This document shows positions 1 through 4,634 of a stretch of 7,725 nt of DNA, in pieces. Position 1 is the stretch's first letter; each line of letters opens with the position of its first letter. Below the pieces are notes generated by a model. That model saw only the letters and a program-made list of their open reading frames with translations. It was not told the DNA's origin and made no database searches. Position numbers and translations under genes: made by a program. Source of the stretch: an uncultured Collinsella sp. (GTDB lineage: Bacteria > Actinomycetota > Coriobacteriia > Coriobacteriales > Coriobacteriaceae); the NCBI GenBank assembly GCA_900545615.1, contig UQZM01000073.1:1-7725 (forward strand), given 5' to 3'.

Positions 1-857
1 ACCGTGATGGCCTGGGTGCCCAGCTTGGCACCACCGATGGCGTCGAGCATATCGTAGAGCGTAAAGGCCACGTCGGCGCCGGGCAGCGCGAGCTCGCGGT
101 CATCGGCGTAAGCGAGCGCCAGGCGCAGGTCCTTAATGAAGTGCTCGACCATAAAGCCGGGCTTGTAGTCGCCGTCGAGCGCCTTGGGCGCCAGGCTCTC
201 CATGGCGCCGGACTTGCCGGTACCGCCCAGAATCATCTGACGGGTCTTCTCCAGGTCAAGGCCGCTCAGCTCGGCAAACGCCATGGCGTCTGCCATGCCG
301 ACCATGCAGGCACCCAGCGACACCTGGTTGGCGAGCTTGGCAGCCTGACCCTTGCCGGCGCCATCGAAGCAGCAGATGGTTGCCGCAAAGGTGGAAAGGA
401 TATCGCGGACCGGGGCGATGTCGTTCTCGGTAGCGCCCACGATAGCCGTGAGCGTGCCGGCGATAGCTCCCGACTCGCCGCCGGTGACGGGGCAGTCAAA
501 CGCCATGCGACCAGAAACCTGGGCGGCCTCGGCGATGTCACGGGCGAGCTCAGGCGAGCTCGTGGTGAGGTCGATCAGGACCGCGCCGGGCTTGGTGCAC
601 GCGAGCAGACCGTCGCCCGCCAGGTAGAGCTCCTCGACCTCGGAGGGATAACCCACCATGGTAAAGACGACATCGGCGTTCGCCGCGGCATCGGCCGGCG
701 TATCGGCCCAGACGGCACCGCGCTCGATAAGCGCTGCAGCCTTGGACTCGGTACGGTTGTTGACCGTGACGGGATAGCCGGCATCCAGGATGTGGCCGGC
801 GATGGGGGCACCCATGATTCCGGTGCCGATAAATGCGACAGAGAGCTTGTTTGCCAT
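1..857 (-). CDS. 2-hydroxy-3-oxopropionate reductase / 3-hydroxyisobutyrate dehydrogenase family protein, C-terminus cut off by window
   Basis: The 285 complete codons seen from the ATG at 857 encode an NAD(P)-dependent beta-hydroxyacid dehydrogenase; this family interconverts small beta-hydroxy acids and semialdehydes in the cytoplasm. Residues 9-16 (FIGTGIMG) form the Rossmann dinucleotide loop. NNRTESK at 33-39 follows strand beta-2, and an Arg there is often linked to NADP preference. DCPVTGGESG (121-130) is the substrate-binding loop. GKGQAAKLANQ (168-178) carries the catalytic lysine K174, and KDLRLAL (242-248) is the C-terminal cofactor-contact motif. The start is supported by AGGAAAGG just upstream. 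The last roughly 10-15 residues lie beyond the window. It follows degV by 98 nt with no terminator seen, so co-transcription is possible. The family is clear; tartronate semialdehyde, succinic semialdehyde and hydroxyisobutyrate cannot be told apart as substrates from sequence alone. Confidence 0.88.
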   Translation of the reverse strand, partial: MANKLSVAFIGTGIMGAPIAGHILDAGYPVTVNNRTESKAAALIERGAVWADTPADAAANADVVFTMVGYPSEVEELYLAGDGLLACTKPGAVLIDLTTSSPELARDIAEAAQVSGRMAFDCPVTGGESGAIAGTLTAIVGATENDIAPVRDILSTFAATICCFDGAGKGQAAKLANQVSLGACMVGMADAMAFAELSGLDLEKTRQMILGGTGKSGAMESLAPKALDGDYKPGFMVEHFIKDLRLALAYADDRELALPGADVAFTLYDMLDAIGGAKLGTQAIT

Positions 858-955
858 GAAACCTTTCCTTTTGGGTTGGGTGTTGTTACCAGGTTGAATA
901 CTCGGTGCCAGCGTTTGGGCTGTGACTTGAGGGCACTTGCAGCCGCAGCGCCTGT

Positions 956-1909
956 CTACTCACCGCGCACACGGCGCGCGATGCGGTCGGAAAGCGAGGC
1001 TTTCTCGGCACGGTTCTTGCCCCAAAACGCGCAGGCCACCATGCCGGGGCCCACGTGCGAGCCGATGGTGGGACCGACGGAACTACGGATGATGGTGACG
1101 TCGGCGCAGCCTTCCTCCTTGCGGATAGCGGCCTCGAGCCAATCACCGTCCTTCTCGGCATCGGCCGTCATGATGGCGATGGGCATGGTGCGATCGGGCA
1201 CGTAGTTCTCGCGGAACGACTTGAGGATGGACTTGAGCGCCTTCTTGCGGCCGCGGTTGACGCCGATCAGCGACAGCGAGCCGGCAAGGTCGTAGGAGAG
1301 CTCGGGCTTGACATCGAGCTTTGCCGTGAGCTGTGCCGCCGCGGGCGGAATGCGGCCGCCGGCGGCCAGTGCGTCAAAGCTCTCGAGCGTAAAGTAGCCG
1401 TGGACGTAGGTCTTTGCCTCGTTTGCCCAATCGACCAGCTGCTTGGCGGTCAGTCCCGCCGAACGCTGGCGCACGGCCTCGAGCGCCAAGAGCGCGCCAG
1501 TCGCGCAGGGCAGAGCGTTGTCGACCACGTAGAGCTCAAAATCGGGATACTCGGCACGCACGGCGTCCGCCGCCTGGCACGCGGAGTTGTAGCTCGACGA
1601 CAGCGCCGAGGTAAAGCACAGGTAGACCGTGGGCGTGCCCTCTTTGGCGCACTCGGTAAAGAACTCGATATAGCGACCGAGCGACACAGCCGAGGTGGAC
1701 ACACGGGCACCAGCGCGCATGCGGTCATAGAACTCCTTGGGCGTGATGCTCGACCAGATGTCGTCCGTGCGCTCCTCGCCATCGATAATGAAGGGGAAAC
1801 CCAGGATATCGACATCGAGGTTCGCGGCGACCTCGGGGCTAAAGTCGCAGCAGGTATCGACGACGATGCGGCAACGGTCCGAATGACCGGTAGATGCGGC
1901 CTTGTCCAT
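956..1909 (-). CDS. DegV family fatty-acid-binding protein
   Basis: This 317-residue protein has the normal length and motif order of the DegV (FakB-like) family, whose members bind one fatty acid and, in Firmicutes, present it to the FakA kinase. The N-terminal nucleotide-fold-like segment has IVVDTCCDFS (15-24), matching the usual DSxxD motif with T-C in place of S. TSAVS (72-76) matches the TSxxS headgroup loop. SALSSSYNSA (101-110) matches SSxLSGTYxSA. LESFDALAAGGRI (175-187) and the RGRKKAL segment (219-225) follow, then GPTIGSHVGPG (279-289), the C-terminal lipid-pocket signature. I use the ATG at 1909, with AGGAG at 1918-1922 eight bases upstream; a TTG immediately before it (1912) is the alternative. 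No fakA-like kinase gene is in the window. The family is secure; the ligand and partner are unknown. Confidence 0.92.
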   Translation of the reverse strand: MDKAASTGHSDRCRIVVDTCCDFSPEVAANLDVDILGFPFIIDGEERTDDIWSSITPKEFYDRMRAGARVSTSAVSLGRYIEFFTECAKEGTPTVYLCFTSALSSSYNSACQAADAVRAEYPDFELYVVDNALPCATGALLALEAVRQRSAGLTAKQLVDWANEAKTYVHGYFTLESFDALAAGGRIPPAAAQLTAKLDVKPELSYDLAGSLSLIGVNRGRKKALKSILKSFRENYVPDRTMPIAIMTADAEKDGDWLEAAIRKEEGCADVTIIRSSVGPTIGSHVGPGMVACAFWGKNRAEKASLSDRIARRVRGE

Positions 1910-1917
1910 CAAAGCGA

Positions 1918-1922
1918 CTCCT
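1918..1922 (-). promoter_or_regulatory. Shine-Dalgarno of degV
   Basis: AGGAG on the minus strand lies eight bases before the ATG at 1909 and five before the TTG at 1912. The spacing favours the ATG. The site starts only five bases after the U-run of the hpf terminator. Confidence 0.6.
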
Positions 1923-1927
1923 TACGT

Positions 1928-1959
1928 AAAAAGGCGGCCACCCGCATGGGATGGCCGCC
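1928..1959 (-). terminator. Rho-independent terminator of hpf
   Basis: Read on the minus strand, GGCGGCCA (1952-1959) pairs perfectly with TGGCCGCC (1933-1940), with an inner CCC/GGG extension around a bulged base, followed directly by TTTTT (1932-1928). This is a textbook intrinsic terminator 29 bases after the hpf stop codon. It sits almost against the degV ribosome binding site, so degV transcripts from hpf must come through it. Confidence 0.85.
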
Positions 1960-1963
1960 AACC

Positions 1964-1983
1964 GTTAACTCATGCAAGTTAAC
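1964..1983. repeat. Perfect 7-bp inverted repeat between hpf and its terminator
   Basis: GTTAACT at 1964-1970 and AGTTAAC at 1977-1983 are exact reverse complements separated by six bases. It is AT-rich in a GC-rich setting and sits between the hpf stop codon and the terminator stem. It could be a protein-binding operator for degV or a minor RNA hairpin. No promoter hexamers with good spacing were found around it. Confidence 0.45.
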
Positions 1984-1988
1984 GTATT

Positions 1989-2573
1989 TTACTCGTCAAG
2001 TGTTTCGATACGGGGCTTGATGATGCCATATCCACCATTCTTACGGTGATACACCACATTGATGAGACCGGTCGTCGCGTTCTCGAACACGTAGAAGTCG
2101 TGGCCCAGCAGATCGGTCTGCACCAGCGCCTGCTCCTCAGTCATCGGGGTGACGTCGATGACCTTCTCGCGGACGAGCAGGTCGTCCTCCTCCTCGGGCA
2201 GCAGCAGGTCGGCCAGATCCTCGACGCGCTCGACCGGCGCGACATCCGCGGCGCTGGCACCGCCCTGGCGGTTGTCCACGACCTTGGTCTTGAACTTGCG
2301 CAGCTGGCGGGTGACCTTATCGGCGGAGAGGTCGATGGCGGCGTACATATCTGCACCGTGCTCGGCAACGCGAATCACCGAACCGCGGGCACGAACCGTG
2401 ACCTCGACGATTGCCGGGTTGGGATTCGAGGGGTTCTTCTCATAGCGAAGCACGACGTCGACCGTCATGGGCTCGATGTCGAAAACCTTGAGCGCCTCGC
2501 CGATCTTCTCATCCACATGCGCACGCAGAGCATCGGTTACCGTCGTCTTGCGTCCAGAAACCTTGATATCCAT
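1989..2573 (-). CDS. hpf: Ribosome hibernation-promoting factor, long form
   Basis: This 194-residue protein is a long-type HPF, which binds the 30S decoding centre in stationary or stressed cells and pairs ribosomes into inactive 100S dimers. Residues 1-100 are the ribosome-binding domain, opening with MDIKVSGRKT and including VLRYEK and the basic end KVTRQLRKFKTK (86-97). A variable acidic linker (about 103-140) leads to the dimerisation domain, with LLGHDFYVFENATTG (155-169) and INVVYHRKNGGYGIIKP (171-187), matching the family's LGHDFxxFxN and VVYxRxxGxYGLIxP pattern. The frame is open for 20 more codons upstream, but those residues do not look like HPF. The ATG at 2573 gives the expected N-terminus and has GGAG about eight bases upstream. 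It is flanked by terminators on both sides, so it is probably transcribed alone or with degV. Confidence 0.95.
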   Translation of the reverse strand: MDIKVSGRKTTVTDALRAHVDEKIGEALKVFDIEPMTVDVVLRYEKNPSNPNPAIVEVTVRARGSVIRVAEHGADMYAAIDLSADKVTRQLRKFKTKVVDNRQGGASAADVAPVERVEDLADLLLPEEEDDLLVREKVIDVTPMTEEQALVQTDLLGHDFYVFENATTGLINVVYHRKNGGYGIIKPRIETLDE

Positions 2574-2790
2574 ACGTGGCTCCAATCTGCCTCGGGGACT
2601 TACTGTACTGGCTATGTACCCATTGCCGTGCATTTAATCACCCGAATTCCCAAAGACCCGAATAACGACTGCTTGATACCGCATACCGAAGTCTCGCACT
2701 TTTCTGTGGCAAAGTGCGCTATGGGAGGGCGACGGCAGCTTTGTATTTGGTCCCGAAAATTGGCTTTGACCTGCTGGTTTTATTGGGATG
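2574..2790 (-). other. Leader region of hpf without a recognised gene
   Basis: The stretch between the upstream gene's terminator and hpf should contain the hpf promoter. I found no pair of -10/-35 hexamers with convincing match and spacing. It holds an 8-bp hairpin at 2695-2718. A 72-codon open frame from 2852 to 2634 runs through the terminator, has no family resemblance, and is not called. Confidence 0.5.
2695..2718. repeat. 8-bp inverted repeat in the hpf leader
   Basis: CGCACTTT (2695-2702) and AAAGTGCG (2711-2718) are exact reverse complements around an 8-base loop. There is no T-run on either side, so it is not an intrinsic terminator. It lies about 120 bases upstream of the hpf start and could be an operator or a leader hairpin. 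Confidence 0.5.
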
Positions 2791-2824
2791 AAAAAGCCGG
2801 GCTCCCCTGTTGGGAAAGCCCGGC
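2791..2824 (-). terminator. Rho-independent terminator of the lipoprotein gene
   Basis: On the minus strand GCCGGGCT (2824-2817) pairs with AGCCCGGC (2803-2796), with an inner CCC/GGG stem, followed by TTTTT (2795-2791). It lies about 65 bases after the lipoprotein stop codon and separates that unit from hpf. Confidence 0.88.
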
Positions 2825-2853
2825 AATGCGTGTTGAAACCGTGAAGAGGCATC

Positions 2854-2872
2854 TCTCCTAGCGCATAGGAGA
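2854..2872. repeat. 7-bp hairpin in the lipoprotein 3' region
   Basis: TCTCCTA (2854-2860) and TAGGAGA (2866-2872) pair exactly around a 5-base loop. It lies between the lipoprotein stop codon and its terminator and has no U-run. It may add 3'-end stability to the transcript. Confidence 0.4.
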
Positions 2873-2890
2873 CACCACCCCTAGCAATAA

Positions 2891-3883
2891 CTAGCTATTG
2901 AGCTTGTTAATGTCGTCGTCGGTGATGGTGCCCTCCTGGCTGGACGATTTGTCCTCGGAGTTTGCACCCTCGCTGCTCGAATCGGAGGATGCAGACTCGC
3001 TGGATCCGGTGTCGGACGACTGCACGTCGGCGCCCGAGACCGTCTTGGTGGTGAGGTCATAGGGCATCGTGCCGTACCAGACGGAGTGGACCGCCTCGAG
3101 CGTGCCATCGACCGTGATACCGTCGAGGGCATCGCTCACGGCACGGCATAGCTCATCGTTGGCCGCGAGGCCCGCGACGCCGAGCGTCGAGGGTGTCTCG
3201 AGCGCGCCGACGTAAGAGATCTGGCTCATCAGGCGCGCAAGGTAGCCGCCGGCCGTGGAATCGCAAATCACGTAGTCGATCTCGCCGGACTCGAGCGCCT
3301 CAAAGCACTCGTTGATGTTGGAGAAGGTCTTTTGGTTGGCCGTGATGCTCTGCTTGGCGAGCGCTTCCTGCGAGGCCGAGGACATCTGGACACCCAGGGT
3401 AGACGTGTTAAGGGTATCGGTGGAAACGCTTAGCGACCCACCATCGCTGGTTTTACCGAACACAGAAGCGGCATCGTACAGGCAGGTGCCGAGCGAGCTA
3501 ACGTCCCCGTCTGTGGAGTTGATCTCGCCGATAAAGATATCGGCCTTTTTGTCGCCGAGCGCGGAACCTGCCGAGGACGCATCGACAAAGGCGACCTTAA
3601 GGCCCATGCGGCTTGCGAGGGCGCGGGCGGCGTCAACCGCATATCCCGTGAGCTCGCCGTCGGCGCCTTGCATGGCCTGCGGCGCATCGGAAGTATCGAG
3701 GGCGACCGTCAGGGTTCCGGGAGTGACCAGGGCATCGTCCGACACCGCCGGCGTGACGGTCTCGTACTCGATCTGGTCGATCGTGGGAGTCGTGAACGTA
3801 GACAGCGGGTTGAACGCGCATCCGCTCAGGCCCAAAACGGCAATGACCGCTGCGGTCCCAGCACCTAACCGAGCCGCGTGCAT
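2891..3883 (-). CDS. Extracellular solute-binding lipoprotein, SBP_bac_3 type, without transporter partner
   Basis: The 330-residue product starts with a lipoprotein signal: H2-R5 n-region, hydrophobic core, and lipobox LSGC with C22 as the lipidated residue, so it should be anchored outside the membrane. Residues 56-118 (GTLTVALDT, GELTGYAVDAARALASRMG, KADIFIG) and 163-215 (LGVQMSS, FEALESGEIDYVICD) follow the two-lobed type-3 family that binds polar amino acids for ABC importers. No permease or ATPase gene is adjacent. The last 50 residues are a Ser/Asp/Glu-rich tail, uncommon in this family. C134, C193, C207 and C246 could form disulfides. I chose the ATG at 3883 because GAGGGG stands seven bases before it; the ATG at 3901 (six codons upstream) is possible. 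The frame stays open far upstream to 4399, but that part has no recognisable domain. Its own promoter and terminator suggest a single-gene unit. The ligand is unknown, and a sensory role is possible. Confidence 0.8.
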   Translation of the reverse strand: MHAARLGAGTAAVIAVLGLSGCAFNPLSTFTTPTIDQIEYETVTPAVSDDALVTPGTLTVALDTSDAPQAMQGADGELTGYAVDAARALASRMGLKVAFVDASSAGSALGDKKADIFIGEINSTDGDVSSLGTCLYDAASVFGKTSDGGSLSVSTDTLNTSTLGVQMSSASQEALAKQSITANQKTFSNINECFEALESGEIDYVICDSTAGGYLARLMSQISYVGALETPSTLGVAGLAANDELCRAVSDALDGITVDGTLEAVHSVWYGTMPYDLTTKTVSGADVQSSDTGSSESASSDSSSEGANSEDKSSSQEGTITDDDINKLNS

Positions 3884-4226
3884 CAAGCTGCCCCTCACCA
3901 TGTCCACTACCCTGCCTTCTGTGTCGTATACAATCCGTGCGTTGCGCGGAATATCAGATTGTTCCCACCAGCTGACCTGGTATTTGACCCCACACTTGCG
4001 CACCGGGGTGTTTGCTCGGGAGGCCGCAGCCACCTTCACGACTGACCCGCTCGCCCGCGAGGCGGTATTGCCCCAAAGAAAGTAGAACGGACGGTGCGGC
4101 TTACATCTAGGACGCGCCATGATCGCGCCGCGCACACGCGGTCGCTTACGTGGATCCCTTTGACCGCGTCTGTCTTGGACTAGGACGGGCATTTCGTCCG
4201 TCCGCAACCACAGCCTGGTAGGAACG
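3884..4226 (-). other. Long structured 5' leader of the lipoprotein mRNA (candidate)
   Basis: About 340 bases separate the inferred transcription start (near 4226) from the lipoprotein start. Minus-strand hairpins visible by eye include GGACGG/CCGTCC (4203-4198 with 4188-4183), ACGCGGTC/GACCGCGT (4169-4162 with 4143-4136, 8 bp, 18-base loop) and ACCAG/CTGGT (3981-3977 with 3971-3967). The frame of the lipoprotein is open throughout, so an N-terminally longer product cannot be excluded; its codons (GTA, ACA, GCA, AGG, CAA) are less GC-biased than those of neighbouring genes, which argues against coding. No riboswitch class that I know was matched. Confidence 0.4.
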
Positions 4227-4232
4227 AAGCGC

Positions 4233-4261
4233 ATTATAGCTAAGTTCAAGCTAAAGTTTAA
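4233..4261 (-). promoter_or_regulatory. Sigma-70-type promoter for the lipoprotein gene
   Basis: A perfect TATAAT (4238-4233 on the minus strand) lies 17 bases downstream of TTAAAC (4261-4256), a weak -35 box matching 3 of 6 consensus bases. The AT-rich patch stands out in GC-rich surroundings, and transcription would start near 4226. It is the only clear promoter in the window. Confidence 0.6.
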
Positions 4262-4333
4262 GGTTAGGGGCGTCATTCGCATCGCGAGTACAGATTTCGC
4301 AGGTCGGAGCGGGCTATTCGTGCCCCCATGAAG

Positions 4334-4362
4334 CCCGGAGCTCCCCCACGGGGAGCTCCGGG
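4334..4362. repeat. Perfect 13-bp GC-rich hairpin
   Basis: CCCGGAGCTCCCC (4334-4346) and GGGGAGCTCCGGG (4350-4362) are exact reverse complements around a 3-base loop. There is no T-run on either side. It may be a terminator of the U-less kind proposed for high-GC bacteria, insulating the promoter at 4233-4261 from transcription arriving from the comF operon. Confidence 0.6.
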
Positions 4363-4372
4363 GCACCCGTCT

Positions 4373-4384
4373 CAGGGCGCCCTG
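4373..4384. repeat. 12-bp palindrome abutting the inverted-repeat element
   Basis: CAGGGCGCCCTG is a perfect palindrome with a GGCGCC core. Its last three bases are the first three of the left arm of the element at 4382-4600, so it marks the element's outer edge. A second GGCGCC palindrome lies inside the element at 4474-4485. Confidence 0.45.
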
Positions 4385-4430
4385 TGCAAAAAACGGCAAA
4401 TTTGAGTACTGTCACCAATTTAGTAGCAGC
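4382..4430 (+). repeat. Left arm of the 49-bp inverted repeat
   Basis: This arm pairs with 4552-4600. Differences from the reverse complement of the other arm fall at arm positions 21, 32, 35, 37, 38, 44 and 45, so divergence is concentrated at the inner end. Confidence 0.85.
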
Positions 4431-4473
4431 GTATTACCGCCTCACGAGCCCTTTTTGAGTTCCGCACAGCCTG

Positions 4474-4485
4474 CTTGGCGCCAAG
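4474..4485. repeat. 12-bp palindrome in the element interior
   Basis: CTTGGCGCCAAG is a perfect palindrome in the interior of the 4382-4600 element and shares its GGCGCC core with the palindrome at the left edge (4373-4384). Confidence 0.5.
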
Positions 4486-4551
4486 ATATTCCACATTCGT
4501 TTACTATCTCTTCGCTGAATCCAGATTTTCGGCCCAAGTTTCTTTGTTTTT

Positions 4552-4600
4552 GCTGTCACTAATCTAGTAACAGTACTCATATTTGCCGTTTTTTGCACAG
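4552..4600 (-). repeat. Right arm of the 49-bp inverted repeat, with an operator-like dyad
   Basis: This arm pairs with 4382-4430. Its inner end is a dyad of its own: CTGTCACTA (4553-4561) and TAGTAACAG (4565-4573) match as inverted half-sites at 8 of 9 positions around a 3-base centre. The equivalent part of the left arm is less symmetric. Confidence 0.8.
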
Positions 4601-4634
4601 AGCATATAAACAGACCCCCTATAAAGCCATAGTT

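Larger units (their letters stand above)
4382..4600. mobile_element. 219-bp element with 49-bp inverted repeats (MITE-like or structured interspersed repeat)
   Basis: The left arm (4382-4430) and the reverse complement of the right arm (4552-4600) match at 42 of 49 positions, with only one mismatch in the outer 31 bases, which begin CTGTGCAAAAAACGG. The 121-base interior has no credible gene, is AT-richer than its surroundings, and contains the 12-bp palindrome CTTGGCGCCAAG (4474-4485). No target-site duplication is visible at the outer edges. The size, terminal inverted repeats and lack of coding suit a non-autonomous mobile element. A long RNA hairpin or a bidirectional terminator for the comF operon (each arm contains a T6 run on one strand) fits equally well. 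The name is an inference; the repeat is directly visible. Confidence 0.6.

Noticed and set aside
858..955. Promoter or terminator between degV and the reductase gene
   Set aside because: A TATTCA hexamer is present without a matching -35 box, and no stem with a T-run was found.
1055..2020. Long plus-strand open frames opposite degV and elsewhere (also 141-1205, 2046-2861 and 4593-5075)
   Set aside because: They are mirror frames of well-supported minus-strand genes in GC-rich DNA, with low-complexity R/A/G-rich products and no domains.
2574..2633. 20-codon N-terminal extension of HPF from an upstream start at 2633
   Set aside because: The extra residues do not resemble HPF, while MDIKVSGRK is the usual N-terminus and has GGAG upstream of the ATG at 2573.
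2634..2852. 72-codon minus-strand open frame between the lipoprotein and hpf
   Set aside because: It runs through the terminator stem at 2791-2824, has no family resemblance and no convincing ribosome binding site.
3960..4000. Resemblance of ACCAGGTCAG to bacterial SRP RNA
   Set aside because: The conserved GGAAGGAAGCAG apical part is missing.
3990..4060. T-box leader, because of AAGGTGG on the minus strand ahead of a putative amino-acid-binding protein
   Set aside because: The required continuation ACCGCG is absent, no terminator/antiterminator pair follows, and no specifier loop was found.
3884..4399. Lipoprotein gene starting at 4399 to give a 502-residue protein
   Set aside because: The start would lie upstream of the promoter at 4233-4261 and would put the lipobox in the middle of the protein. 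The longer product from the ATG at 4120 is not excluded, only less likely.
4382..4600. CRISPR array or insertion sequence
   Set aside because: The repeat is a single inverted pair, not regularly spaced direct repeats, and the 121-base interior is too short for a transposase.
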